64,000 nt of DNA from Paraburkholderia sp. BL9I2N2 (lineage in GTDB: Bacteria; Pseudomonadota; Gammaproteobacteria; Burkholderiales; Burkholderiaceae): the NCBI RefSeq assembly GCF_004339745.1, contig NZ_SMGP01000001.1:558001-622000 (forward strand). Reading direction: 5' to 3'. Shown here piece after piece: positions 28,961 to 37,532 of the stretch (positions are counted from its first letter, which is position 1; each line of letters opens with the position of its first letter). The notes beneath the pieces were generated by a model. The model searched no databases, had not been told where the DNA came from, and saw nothing but the letters and a program-made list of their open reading frames with translations. Position numbers and translations under genes: made by a program.

Positions 28961-31114
28961 GTGCTCTCTGTCGCCGAATCCGCGCCTCCCTCGCCGTCCC
29001 CGACGTCCTCGACGTCCGACACCGCCGCCTGGCTGGCGAAGCTCAACGACGCGCAGCGCGAAGCCGTCGACTACGGCGCCCACACGCCCACCGCGCCGCT
29101 CGGCGCGCTACTGGTGATCGCGGGCGCCGGTTCCGGCAAGACCAACACGCTCGCGCACCGGGTCGCCAATCTGGTGGTGAAGGGCGCCGATCCGCGCCGC
29201 ATCCTGCTGCTGACCTTTTCGCGCCGCGCGGCGCTCGAAATGACCCGGCGCGTCACACGCATCGCCGGCGCGGCGCTCGGTTCGCGAGCCGCGTTGGCGC
29301 AAGGACTGACGTGGTCGGGCACCTTCCATAGCGTCGGCGCGCGGCTGTTGCGCGAGTACGCGGATCTGATCGGCCTCGCGCCGGCCTTCACGATCAACGA
29401 CCGCGAGGATTCCGCCGACCTGATGAACCTCGTGCGCCACGAACTCGGCTTGTCGGCGAAAGAGCGGCGTTTCCCGGCCAAGGGCACGTGCTTTGCGATT
29501 TATTCGCGCGTCGTGAACACCGGTGCGTCGCTCGGCCAGGTGCTCGACAAGGCGTTCCCGTGGTGCCGTGAATGGGAGGCCGATCTGCGCATGCTGTTCG
29601 CGGCCTACGTCGAGGCGAAACAGAAACAGAGCGTGCTCGACTACGACGACCTGCTGCTCTACTGGTCGCACATGGCCGCCGAGCCGGGAATCGCCGCCGA
29701 CTTGTCGGCGCGCTTCGACCACGTACTGGTCGACGAATATCAGGACACCAACCGCTTGCAGGCGTCGATCCTGCTCGCGTTGAAGCCGGACGGCCGCGGC
29801 CTGACCGTGGTCGGCGACGACGCCCAGTCGATCTATTCGTTTCGCGGCGCGACCGTGCGCAACATTCTCGATTTCCCCGCGCACTTCGATCCGCCGGCCA
29901 AACAGGTCACGCTCGAGCGCAATTACCGCTCGACCGCGCCGATCCTGGCGGCGTCGAACGCGGTGATCGAACTGGCCAGCGAGCGCTACACGAAGAATTT
30001 GTGGACCGACAAGGCGTCGGCGCAGCGCCCGCGTCTCGTGACCGTCGCCGACGAAGCCGACCAGGCACGCTACATCGTCGAGCAAGTGCTGGAAGCGCGC
30101 GAACAGGGCATGAAGCTCAAGTCGCAGGCGGTGCTGTTCCGCGCCGCGCATCACAGCGCCGCGCTGGAGATCGAACTGACCCGGCGCAACATTCCGTTCG
30201 TGAAGTTCGGCGGGTTGAAGTTTCTCGATTCGGTGCACGTGAAAGACGTGCTCGCCGTGCTGCGCTGGGCGGAAAATCCGCGCGACCGCGTCGCCGGCTT
30301 TCGCGTCGTGCAGTTGCTGCCGGGCGTCGGGCCGGCCACCGCGGCGAAGGTGCTCGACGAGATCGTCGCTCGCGCGGGCAGCGGCAATCCCGCCGACACC
30401 GCCGGCGGCGCATTGGCCGCCTTCACCGCGCCGGCTCGCGCACAAGAAGACTGGCATCCGTTCGTCAAGCTGATGTCGAGCGTGTACGGGCGCCAGACGC
30501 CGTGGCCCGCCGAGTTCGAAATGGTGCGGCGCTGGTACGAGCCGCATCTCGAGCGCAATCACGAGGACGCGGCGATCCGTCATGCGGACGTGTTGCAGAT
30601 GGAGAGCATCGCGGGCACGTATCCATCGCGTGAACGCTTTCTGACCGAGTTGACGCTCGATCCACCCGACGCCACCAGCGACGAATCCGGTGTGCCGCTC
30701 ATCGACGAAGACTATCTGATCCTCTCCACGATCCATTCGGCGAAGGGGCAGGAGTGGCGCAACGTGTTCGTGCTGAACGGCGTGGACGGCTGCATTCCGT
30801 CCGATCTCGGCACCGGCAGCGAAGAGGAAATCGACGAGGAGCGGCGCCTCCTCTACGTGGCGATGACGCGCGCGAAAGAGGACTTGCATATCGTCGTGCC
30901 GCAGCGCTTTTACGTGCACAACCAGACGCATATGGGCGATCGTCACGTGTGGGCGTCGCGTACGCGCTTCATTCCCGCGCATCTGATGCCGCTCTTCGAC
31001 GCCTATGCATGGCCGCGCGTTCCGGTTCCGAGCGCGCCCACGGCGGCCGGGCTGGCCGCGGCGGCGCAGGCGAAGATCGAAATCGGGGCGAAACTCAGGA
31101 AGATGTGGGATTAA
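28961..31114 (+). CDS. UvrD/Rep-family superfamily 1A DNA helicase
   Basis: A 717-residue ATP-dependent 3'-5' helicase. Walker A GAGSGKT at 55-61, motif Ia with Thr-Phe-Ser-Arg-Arg-Ala-Ala, Walker B Asp-Glu-Tyr-Gln-Asp-Thr at ~257-262, motif III Gly-Asp-Asp-Ala-Gln-Ser-Ile-Tyr-Ser-Phe-Arg-Gly, motif V Ser-Thr-Ile-His-Ser-Ala-Lys-Gly-Gln-Glu and motif VI Tyr-Val-Ala-Met-Thr-Arg-Ala-Lys near residue 632. It lacks a RecB-type nuclease domain. The start is a GTG with no clear ribosome site, so it is uncertain by a few codons. It is distinct from full UvrD in its short C-terminus; exact role unknown. Confidence 0.92.
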   Translation: MLSVAESAPPSPSPTSSTSDTAAWLAKLNDAQREAVDYGAHTPTAPLGALLVIAGAGSGKTNTLAHRVANLVVKGADPRRILLLTFSRRAALEMTRRVTRIAGAALGSRAALAQGLTWSGTFHSVGARLLREYADLIGLAPAFTINDREDSADLMNLVRHELGLSAKERRFPAKGTCFAIYSRVVNTGASLGQVLDKAFPWCREWEADLRMLFAAYVEAKQKQSVLDYDDLLLYWSHMAAEPGIAADLSARFDHVLVDEYQDTNRLQASILLALKPDGRGLTVVGDDAQSIYSFRGATVRNILDFPAHFDPPAKQVTLERNYRSTAPILAASNAVIELASERYTKNLWTDKASAQRPRLVTVADEADQARYIVEQVLEAREQGMKLKSQAVLFRAAHHSAALEIELTRRNIPFVKFGGLKFLDSVHVKDVLAVLRWAENPRDRVAGFRVVQLLPGVGPATAAKVLDEIVARAGSGNPADTAGGALAAFTAPARAQEDWHPFVKLMSSVYGRQTPWPAEFEMVRRWYEPHLERNHEDAAIRHADVLQMESIAGTYPSRERFLTELTLDPPDATSDESGVPLIDEDYLILSTIHSAKGQEWRNVFVLNGVDGCIPSDLGTGSEEEIDEERRLLYVAMTRAKEDLHIVVPQRFYVHNQTHMGDRHVWASRTRFIPAHLMPLFDAYAWPRVPVPSAPTAAGLAAAAQAKIEIGAKLRKMWD

Positions 31115-31291
31115 GAGCGCGACGGCGCGCGCTCCCGTGCGTGACAGCGGTGACGCGATCAACGTCGAGCAACAAACGCGGGGGAAGACCGTTGGCCTGG
31201 GCCGTTGGTAGGCGATACGTCTCTTGAGCGGCGGCGGGTTGCCGCCGTTGGCTTCCGGTGACTCTGTAGATGTTTTCGACGGTCTTTAGCG

Positions 31292-32062
31292 TTAGCGCGA
31301 CTGCCGTTGCTGCTGTTGCTGCGGCGCCGGACGCGGCGGCACGAAGAAATTACGCAGCCAGGCCGCCATCCGCGAAAACACGTCATACGGCTCTTCCACG
31401 AAAATCTCCGGCTTGAGCAGGCGCAGGAACTCCATGATCTGCTGCGCTTCCTGCTTCTGGAACGAGCCGTGCGAAATGCCGAGCCGCAGCAGCCCGCGCA
31501 GTTCGCCGAGCTTTTCGCGCGCGGTGCTACCCACGCTCGTTTCGCACGCCACCTTGGCCTCGTAGACGCGCTGACGCAGCGATTCCACCAGCCGCCACGC
31601 CGGCGTCTGCATGACTTCCTCGAGCGCCTGAATGTCCTGCGCCGCGCTCTTGATCTGCGCCGCGAGCGGGTCGATCAGCACGGCGTCGCCTTCCGCTTCC
31701 TTGACGATCGCCGCCGCCCAGTCGCGGCACTGCTTGGCGAGTTCTTCCGGCGTCCATTCCGAGCGGGCCGCGAAGCCGAAGCCGAACTCGCCCGCCTGTC
31801 GCATCAGAATCGCGACGACATCCGGAAACTCCTTGTCCAGCGTGCGTTTAGCCCAGGCGTACTGGCCGCCCTGCAACATCCGCTGAACCGCGTGTTCGGT
31901 CAGCGGCACCATATTGTCGAGCAGCTTGGCGCGCAAAAAATCCTCAAACGACGGCGTCGCGAACTGCGGATCGAGCTTCAGCGATACCCGCAGAAAAGCG
32001 TCGAAATCCTTGCGCAGTGTCGCGATGGTCTCGTCTTTGAGCGTGAGGGTGATTTGACCCAT
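31292..32062 (-). CDS. Conserved hypothetical protein, 256 residues
   Basis: Not recognised. A soluble, mostly helical protein without signal peptide or membrane segment. It begins with Gly-Gln-Ile-Thr-Leu-Thr-Leu-Lys-Asp, has many charged heptad-like stretches (about residues 105-200), and ends with Arg-Pro-Ala-Pro and a run of five Gln. The coding frame shows normal codon use. Its ribosome site is weak. Neighbours (helicase, azlCD) give no clue. Confidence 0.75.
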   Translation of the reverse strand: MGQITLTLKDETIATLRKDFDAFLRVSLKLDPQFATPSFEDFLRAKLLDNMVPLTEHAVQRMLQGGQYAWAKRTLDKEFPDVVAILMRQAGEFGFGFAARSEWTPEELAKQCRDWAAAIVKEAEGDAVLIDPLAAQIKSAAQDIQALEEVMQTPAWRLVESLRQRVYEAKVACETSVGSTAREKLGELRGLLRLGISHGSFQKQEAQQIMEFLRLLKPEIFVEEPYDVFSRMAAWLRNFFVPPRPAPQQQQQRQSR

Positions 32063-32345
32063 GTGTTATCCCGTTTGGTCCTGCCGCGCGGCCTCGCCAC
32101 GCCGCCCGGCCACGCGGGCCCTGGGAGGCGCGGCGTTCGATGCCGGCGCGCTTGATTCCTGCCTGATGCCGCGTAACCAGCGGGACGTATCCCGACGAGC
32201 GGACCTCGACTGCATAACGGCGGATTGACGGGAAACTTAAGGGAGTACGGGGCGGGGCGCCCGCTTTAGAGGGAAGCGTCGCCGTGCTTGGGCGCGGGTG
32301 GCGCGAGCCGGACGACGCCGATGCCGGCATGAAAGCGGCGTGCGC

Positions 32346-32669
32346 CTATTTGAGCACGACGCATTGCCAGACAAAAAACACGGTCAGGCCGACGGCGATG
32401 GTCAGAAGCGGCCGCCGCGTCAACGCGCTGACAAGCACCGCAGCCAGCGTGCCGACCAGTTGCGGATTGCGCCACGTCAGCTCGGCGTCGCTGCCGTGCG
32501 GCGAAACCGCCATCGGTACGATGATCGCGGTCAGCACGGTGACCGGCACGAAGCCGAGGGCGGTGCGCACGAGCGGCGGAAACACCAACCGGTCGCCGAG
32601 CACAAAGACGGCGGCGCGAATCACCCACGTGATGGCCGCCATGCCGAGAATCAGGACGACGTAGTTCAT
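32346..32669 (-). CDS. azlD: AzlD-type branched-chain amino acid exporter, small subunit
   Basis: A 107-residue protein with four hydrophobic helices (start, ~residues 30-55, 65-85, 88-105) and the Arg-Asn-Pro-Gln segment usual for AzlD/YgaH. With AzlC it forms an exporter of branched-chain amino acids. Its ATG overlaps the azlC stop by 4 bp (ATGA), so the two subunits are translationally coupled. Confidence 0.92.
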   Translation of the reverse strand: MNYVVLILGMAAITWVIRAAVFVLGDRLVFPPLVRTALGFVPVTVLTAIIVPMAVSPHGSDAELTWRNPQLVGTLAAVLVSALTRRPLLTIAVGLTVFFVWQCVVLK

Positions 32670-33427
32670 CGCGACGCCTCCGCGGTTTTGCCCGTGCCGC
32701 GCAGGTTGGGCCGCGACGTCGAAAGCAGCACGCCGATCGCCACGCCGGCGAACACCGCGCCGAGCAGACCGAGCTTGTATGGCCACGCCTGCCAGAAGAA
32801 GGCCAGCGTGCCCGCGGTGACGGCCGCCGCGATATAGCGCAGCGCGACGAGTTGCGGCACGACGATCGCGATGAAGGTGGCGACCATGGCGAAATCGAGG
32901 CCGAGCGATTGCAGGCCCGGAAAAGCCGCGCCGAACAGCAGGCCGGCGACGGTCCAGAGCTGCCAGTTCAGGTACATGGCCAAGCCGGCGCCGAAGAAGT
33001 AGTGCGGGCCGACTGTGCCGGGTTCCCGATGCCGGTAGTGCTCCCACGCGACGGCGAAGACTTCGTCCGTGAGCAGCGCGCCGAGCACCCAGCGCCAGCG
33101 TGTCGGCAGATGCGCGACGTGCGGCGCGAGCGTCGCGCTGTACAGCACGTGCCGCAAATTGACGACGAGCGTGGTCGCCCAGATCACGGCGAAACTCGCG
33201 TGTCCGGCGATCAGGCCGAGCGCGATGAACTGCGCGGAGCCGGCGAACACGACGAGCGACATCAACTGGCCGTGCCATAGATGCAGCGGGCCGGATGCGA
33301 CGAGGGTGCCGAAAATGACGCCGAAAGGCGCCGCGCCGACCATCATCGGAATGATGTCGCGCGCGCCGGCGGTGAACTCTTTGAAATGGCCTGAGCTCGT
33401 GGGCTGGCCTGCGGTGGAATGGGTCAA
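32666..33427 (-). CDS. azlC: AzlC-type branched-chain amino acid exporter, large subunit
   Basis: A 253-residue membrane protein of the AzlC/YgaZ family: Gly-Ala-Arg-Asp-Ile-Ile-Pro-Met-Met and Phe-Gly-Val-Ile-Phe-Gly near the start, Phe-Ala-Gly-Ser-Ala-Gln-Phe-Ile-Ala, and Asn-Leu-Arg-His-x-Leu-Tyr-Ser. The start is taken as TTG at 33427 because a perfect AAGGAGG lies five bases before it and no ATG or GTG exists near the conserved beginning. The upstream AraC-family gene on the same strand (33601-34431) is the likely regulator. Confidence 0.92.
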   Translation of the reverse strand: MTHSTAGQPTSSGHFKEFTAGARDIIPMMVGAAPFGVIFGTLVASGPLHLWHGQLMSLVVFAGSAQFIALGLIAGHASFAVIWATTLVVNLRHVLYSATLAPHVAHLPTRWRWVLGALLTDEVFAVAWEHYRHREPGTVGPHYFFGAGLAMYLNWQLWTVAGLLFGAAFPGLQSLGLDFAMVATFIAIVVPQLVALRYIAAAVTAGTLAFFWQAWPYKLGLLGAVFAGVAIGVLLSTSRPNLRGTGKTAEASR

Positions 33428-33432
33428 TCTAG

Positions 33433-33439
33433 CCTCCTT
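33433..33439 (-). promoter_or_regulatory. Strong ribosome binding site deciding the TTG start of azlC
   Basis: AAGGAGG on the minus strand, five bases from TTG (33427). Confidence 0.8.
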
Positions 33440-33600
33440 GATTCGGGAAGCATAGCGGCGGCGGCCGGGCGGGGCTTGTACGTTCTTGCGGATGGGGGTG
33501 GTTTGATGCAGGAGCGTGGGCGCGAGGCCGTATCTTGCGCCGGAATGAGCACGTAGCGTGGCACGCAGAGGTTGCCAGCAAGCCGTGCCCCAGCGCCGCG

Positions 33601-34431
33601 TCAGACGCCTTGCCAGCGTCCCGGCGGCACGCCGAACATGCGCCGGAAGTGTCGCGTGAAATGGCTCTGGTCGGTGAAGCCGCTGGCGGCGGCGACATCC
33701 GTGACGGAAACGCCGGCGCGCAGTGGCGCGAGCGCGCGCTGCAAGCGCACCTGGTTGCGCCACGCGTGGGGCGGCAGACCAGTCGTTTGGGTGAAAAGAC
33801 GCGCTGCGTGGAACGGCGAGAGTCCCGCCGCCTGCGCCACTTCAGCGAGCGTGACCGGCTCGACGAGGTCGCCCGTCAGGCGCTCCTGCATGATCGCCAC
33901 GCGAGTGTCGTCGGGGGCGAGGCGCGAATGCGCCGGCTGCGTTTGCGCGTAGCGCACCAGCAGCGTGGACAAGGCGTCGAGCATGGCGGCCTCGGCAGCG
34001 AGCGCGTCGTCGCCCGCTTCCAGCAGACGATGCGCGCGCGCCAGCCGCGCGGCCAGATCCGGGTCGCGGATCACGCCGGGCGCGAACCACGGCAAGGCCT
34101 GCGGCTTGCCGCTGACTTCGTCGGCGAGAGCGTGGATGAAGTCCACCGGCGCATACATCACGCGATACCGCCAGCCCGCCTCGACCGCCTTCGAGCCGGT
34201 GTGCAACTCGCCGGGATTGATGATCGGCACGCTGCCGGCCTCGGCGACATAGTCGGAACCGAGATACCGATAACCCTCGGCGCCCGCCACGATCACCGGA
34301 ATCGTGTACGCGTCGTGCCAATGCGGTGTGAACTCGTGATCGTGATATTCGGCCGTAAGCAGGTCCGCGCCGGGCAGAAGCGGCGTGCGCCAGTAGCGGG
34401 CGGAATCCTGGAAACGATGGGAGGCGGTCAT
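33601..34431 (-). CDS. AraC-family transcriptional regulator
   Basis: A 276-residue AraC regulator: N-terminal cupin-like sensing domain (His-Asp-His-Glu-Phe-Thr-Pro-His-Trp-His near residues 30-40) and C-terminal double HTH (Ala-Gly-Leu-Ser-Pro-Phe-His-Ala-Ala-Arg-Leu-Phe, then Gly-Phe-Thr-Asp-Gln-Ser-His-Phe-Thr-Arg-His-Phe). It is encoded 173 bp upstream of azlC on the same strand, a layout that suggests it controls export of branched-chain amino acids; the effector is unknown. Confidence 0.92.
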   Translation of the reverse strand: MTASHRFQDSARYWRTPLLPGADLLTAEYHDHEFTPHWHDAYTIPVIVAGAEGYRYLGSDYVAEAGSVPIINPGELHTGSKAVEAGWRYRVMYAPVDFIHALADEVSGKPQALPWFAPGVIRDPDLAARLARAHRLLEAGDDALAAEAAMLDALSTLLVRYAQTQPAHSRLAPDDTRVAIMQERLTGDLVEPVTLAEVAQAAGLSPFHAARLFTQTTGLPPHAWRNQVRLQRALAPLRAGVSVTDVAAASGFTDQSHFTRHFRRMFGVPPGRWQGV

Positions 34432-34530
34432 GGCGAAGGTCCGGCTGGACCGGTCAGTGTAACGCGTCGCGACCGGTGCCGCCTCATGCGCTGATGGGTC
34501 GGCCGGCTGCGTTTTGCCGTAGGGCGGCGC

Positions 34531-35007
34531 CTACTTGACCGGGATCGTTGTTCCGGCTGGCACCGGCACGGCGCTCACGCTGTTCTTCGCGCTGCCGCTG
34601 ACCACCCGGTCGCTATAGGTGAGATACACCAGCGAGTTGCGTTTCGCGTCGACCACCCGCACCACATGCAGCGACTTGAAGATGAACGACATGCTCACCG
34701 AGAACACGTCAGCCTGTTTCTTCACCGGGCCCGTGAAGTGGATTTCGCCCACCTGACGACAGGCGATCGACGCCTCCGTGGGGTCTTCCGCGATGCCGAG
34801 CGTACCCTTGACGCCGCCGGTACGCGCCCGCGACACGTAGCAGGTCACGCCTTGAACCACGGGATCGTCATAGGCCTCGACGACTACGCGATCGGAGCCC
34901 GTGACGCGAAAATTGGTATTGACGCTGCCGACTTCTTCGCTGTGTGCCGAAGGCAGCAGGAGGGCGGCGGCCGCCGCAAGCGCGATACGCAACAAAGTGG
35001 GTTTCAT
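34531..35007 (-). CDS. creA: CreA family protein
   Basis: A 158-residue periplasmic protein of the CreA family, whose role is unknown. Signal peptide ending near residue 23 (Pro-Ser-Ala-His-Ser-Glu), then Val-Gly-Ser-Val, Asp-Asp-Pro-x-Val-x-Gly-Val-Thr-Cys-Tyr-Val-Ser with one of two Cys, and Ser-Ile-Ala-Cys-Arg-Gln-Val with the other, probably a disulfide. The ATG at 35007 starts the signal peptide; longer open codons upstream run into the tRNA terminator. Despite the name it is not next to creBCD. Confidence 0.92.
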   Translation of the reverse strand: MKPTLLRIALAAAAALLLPSAHSEEVGSVNTNFRVTGSDRVVVEAYDDPVVQGVTCYVSRARTGGVKGTLGIAEDPTEASIACRQVGEIHFTGPVKKQADVFSVSMSFIFKSLHVVRVVDAKRNSLVYLTYSDRVVSGSAKNSVSAVPVPAGTTIPVK

Positions 35008-35182
35008 GGGATGGGATTGCCGGAAATTGAGCGCCTGGGTTGAGCGCAAGACGTGCGCCAGGAAATCGTCATCGTATAACGGCCGGTGGGTGAGAGGGCC
35101 GATGCTCCCGGGCGACAGGTTCGCTGGAACGGCGCGAGCTTGGCATCGACCACGGTGGCATGGCTCGGCACCGTGCGGCGCG

Positions 35183-35214
35183 CAAAAAGAAAAAGGCCCG
35201 CACGGATGCGGGCC
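35183..35214 (-). terminator. Terminator after tRNA-Asn copy 1
   Basis: On the minus strand GGCCCGCA (35214-35207) pairs with TGCGGGCC (35202-35195) around TCCG, then TTTTTCTTTTT (35194-35184). It closes the tRNA unit. Confidence 0.9.
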
Positions 35215-35226
35215 TTTCAAATTTTT

Positions 35227-35302
35227 TGGCTCCTCGACCTGGGCTCGAACCAGGGACCTACGGATTAACAGTCCGGCGCTCTACCGACTGAGCTATCGAG
35301 GA
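35227..35302 (-). tRNA. tRNA-Asn (GTT), copy 1
   Basis: 76-nt tRNA on the minus strand, including an encoded CCA (35229-35227). The acceptor stem TCCTCGA pairs with TCGAGGA, the D-arm has AGCTCAGTCGGTAGAGC, the anticodon loop reads CTGTTAA with anticodon GTT, and the T-arm has GGTTCGAGCCC. Identical to copy 2. Confidence 0.97.
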
Positions 35303-35341
35303 ACAGCAGTGCAGCTTGATTAACTACAACTTGATCTACAT

Positions 35342-35367
35342 AAAAAAGCCCGTCTTGGTTAACGGGC
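35342..35367 (-). terminator. Hairpin with T-run between the two tRNA-Asn genes
   Basis: On the minus strand GCCCGT (35367-35362) pairs with ACGGGC (35353-35348), followed by six T (35347-35342). It may terminate part of the transcripts after copy 2 or act as a processing signal. Confidence 0.8.
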
Positions 35368-35379
35368 CTTTGCAATTCT

Positions 35380-35455
35380 TGGCTCCTCGACCTGGGCTCG
35401 AACCAGGGACCTACGGATTAACAGTCCGGCGCTCTACCGACTGAGCTATCGAGGA
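35380..35455 (-). tRNA. tRNA-Asn (GTT), copy 2 (promoter-proximal)
   Basis: 76-nt tRNA on the minus strand, same sequence and anticodon GTT as copy 1, with encoded CCA. It is 77 bp upstream of copy 1 and next to a near-perfect promoter. Confidence 0.97.
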
Positions 35456-35482
35456 ACAGAACAACAACAGCAGAGAAACGAA

Positions 35483-35511
35483 ATTGTAGGAGGAGCTTAA
35501 GCGCCTGTCAA
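35483..35511 (-). promoter_or_regulatory. Sigma-70 promoter of the tRNA-Asn pair
   Basis: On the minus strand TTGACA (35511-35506), a 17-bp spacer and TACAAT (35488-35483): consensus -35, one mismatch in -10, ideal spacing. The predicted start is about 20 nt before the tRNA. Confidence 0.88.
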
Positions 35512-35571
35512 TACCTTGTGCTCATCTCGATTTCATTCGAATTCGGCTGCGCACGCGGCAGACAGCGAGGC

Positions 35572-35895
35572 TCAGCGTACGAGCAACTCGAGCTTTTCCT
35601 TCACGTCCTTGAACTCGTCGGCTTCCGGCAGCGGCGCCTTGGTCTTGGTGATGCTCGGCCAGTTCTTCGCGAGATCGGCATTCAGTTCAATGAAATTCTG
35701 CTGGTCGCCCGGCACGTCTTCCTCGGCATAAATGGCGTTCACCGGGCACTCGGCCACGCATACGGCGCAGTCGATGCATTCATCGGGGTCGATCGCGAGG
35801 AAGTTGGGACCTTCGCGAAAGCAGTCCACCGGGCACACATCGACGCAGTCGGTATAGCGGCACTTGATGCAGCTTTCGGTCACAACGTGAGTCAT
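35572..35895 (-). CDS. fdxA: Seven-iron ferredoxin FdxA
   Basis: A 107-residue 7Fe ferredoxin with two cluster-binding regions near the N-terminus: Cys9-x-x-Cys-x(3-4)-Cys-x-x-x-Cys-Pro and [12 protein letters not shown], followed by a ~50-residue acidic tail usual for this type. It transfers electrons in the cytoplasm. It is divergent from pncB; this fdxA-pncB neighbourhood is common in Burkholderiales (recalled, not checked). Confidence 0.95.
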   Translation of the reverse strand: MTHVVTESCIKCRYTDCVDVCPVDCFREGPNFLAIDPDECIDCAVCVAECPVNAIYAEEDVPGDQQNFIELNADLAKNWPSITKTKAPLPEADEFKDVKEKLELLVR

Positions 35896-36198
35896 TCAGG
35901 CAGCTCCTGCATGCGGTATCTGGGGAGGCGGAAACGCCAAAAGCGCTATTGTATCGTAACGTCAAGAGGCGCATGCAGCATCGCACAAGACCGTTTATAC
36001 GTTTTCGTGATTAGTTTATGGCGTGCGCATTGGGACGTCCCTGGGGCGCGCTGCGCGGGCGTCCGCCGGCGCGCTGAACGCCGGCGCATTCGGGTAACAT
36101 GCGTCAGGTCGGCGCGCACGGGGCGTGCCGTACGCGCATGGGTGAGTCGGGCCTTTCGTGTCAGGCCTTCCGTTTTCCGCAGTCCAGTTCGCACCATC
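35896..36198. other. Divergent fdxA/pncB promoter region
   Basis: 303 bases with no gene. It contains a 10-bp palindrome GGGACGTCCC (36032-36041) and an inverted repeat GCCGGCG/CGCCGGC (36065-36071, 36079-36085). No clear promoter hexamers were identified. Confidence 0.5.
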
Positions 36199-37395
36199 AT
36201 GATTATTACTTCGCTGCTCGACACCGATCTGTACAAGTTCACGATGATGCAAGTGGTGTTGCATCACTTTCCCGCGGCGAATGTGGAGTATCGCTTCCGC
36301 TGCCGTACGCCGAATGTCGATCTCGTGCCGTATATCGGCGAGATTCGCGACGAAGTGCGCAAGCTCTGCAAGCTGCGCTTCACCGACGACGAGCTCGACT
36401 ACCTGCGGCGCATGCGCTTCATCAAGGGCGACTTCATCGAGTTTCTGGCGCTGTTCCATCTGAACGAAAAATACATTTCGATCGAACCGTCGCCGAAGGG
36501 CAATGGCGAAATCGACATCGAGATCAAGGGTCCGTGGCTGCATACGATCCTGTTTGAGATTCCGATGCTCGCGATCGTCAACGAAGTCTACTTCCGCAAC
36601 ACCCAGCAGAAGCCGGACTACAGCGAAGGGCGCGGCCGTCTCGTCGATAAGATCAAGCTGCTCGGCGCGCGTCCGGAATTCGCCGACTGCAAGATCGCCG
36701 ACTACGGCACGCGCCGGCGCTTCTCGAAGCAATGGCACGAGGAAGTGATCCTCAAGCTCAAAGAAGGCCTCGGCGAGCAGTTCGCCGGCACCAGCAACGT
36801 CTTCTACGCGATGAAGCACAGCCTCACGCCGCTCGGCACGATGGCGCACGAATACCTGCAGGCGTGCCAGGCGCTCGGTCCGCGATTGCGCGACTCGCAG
36901 ATCTTCGGCTTCGAAATGTGGGCCAAGGAATACCGTGGCGACCTGGGTATCGCGCTCTCGGACGTCTACGGCATGGAAGCGTTCCTGCGCGACTTCGACA
37001 TGTACTTCTGCAAGCTGTTCGACGGCGCGCGCCACGATTCCGGCGATCCGTTCGACTGGGGCGAACGCCTGCTCAAGCACTACGAAGCGAACCGCTGCGA
37101 CCCGCGCACCAAGATCCTCGTGTTCTCCGACGCGCTCGACATTCCCAAGGTGCTGCAACTCTATGAGCGCTTCCGTGGCCGCTGCAAGCTCGCGTTCGGC
37201 GTGGGCACGAATCTGACCAACGACCTCGGCTACAACCCATTGCAAATCGTCATCAAGATGGTTCGCTGCAATGGTCAGCCGGTGGCGAAGCTGTCGGACT
37301 CGCCGGGCAAGAACATGTGCGAAGACAAGGCTTACCTCGCATATCTGCGTCAGGTGTTCGGCATTGCGCAGCCCGAGGAAGAGGCGGCGAAGTAA
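36199..37395 (+). CDS. pncB: Nicotinate phosphoribosyltransferase
   Basis: A 398-residue enzyme of the NAD salvage pathway that makes nicotinate mononucleotide from nicotinate and PRPP. Seen: [10 protein letters not shown] near the start, Gly-Thr-Arg-Arg-Arg-Phe-Ser, the regulatory-His segment [10 protein letters not shown], and Arg-His-Asp-Ser-Gly-Asp-Pro. The ATG at 36199 gives the family length; the longer upstream frame overlaps fdxA antisense and was rejected. Confidence 0.96.
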   Translation: MIITSLLDTDLYKFTMMQVVLHHFPAANVEYRFRCRTPNVDLVPYIGEIRDEVRKLCKLRFTDDELDYLRRMRFIKGDFIEFLALFHLNEKYISIEPSPKGNGEIDIEIKGPWLHTILFEIPMLAIVNEVYFRNTQQKPDYSEGRGRLVDKIKLLGARPEFADCKIADYGTRRRFSKQWHEEVILKLKEGLGEQFAGTSNVFYAMKHSLTPLGTMAHEYLQACQALGPRLRDSQIFGFEMWAKEYRGDLGIALSDVYGMEAFLRDFDMYFCKLFDGARHDSGDPFDWGERLLKHYEANRCDPRTKILVFSDALDIPKVLQLYERFRGRCKLAFGVGTNLTNDLGYNPLQIVIKMVRCNGQPVAKLSDSPGKNMCEDKAYLAYLRQVFGIAQPEEEAAK

Positions 37396-37532
37396 TGCGG
37401 TTCGTAGCTGGCTATAGCGTAAGGCCCGTGTTCGACACGTGGCAATAGCCCGTTCGGCCAGGGTGTTCGCGCGCAGGGCGGCCGGTATAATTCTCGCCAT
37501 ATCGCACGGCTGTCGACACGAGGATTTCGCAC

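Noticed and set aside
29108..31162. Open frame of 684 codons on the minus strand opposite the helicase
   Set aside because: Arg/His-rich shadow of the helicase gene; all helicase motifs are on the plus strand.
35227..35455. Integration (att) site or genomic island at the tRNA-Asn genes
   Set aside because: No integrase, no direct repeat of the tRNA end outside the two gene copies, and flanking genes are core-type.
35518..36198. N-terminal extension of pncB into the fdxA region
   Set aside because: The extension is antisense to fdxA and unlike PncB, which begins at 36199.
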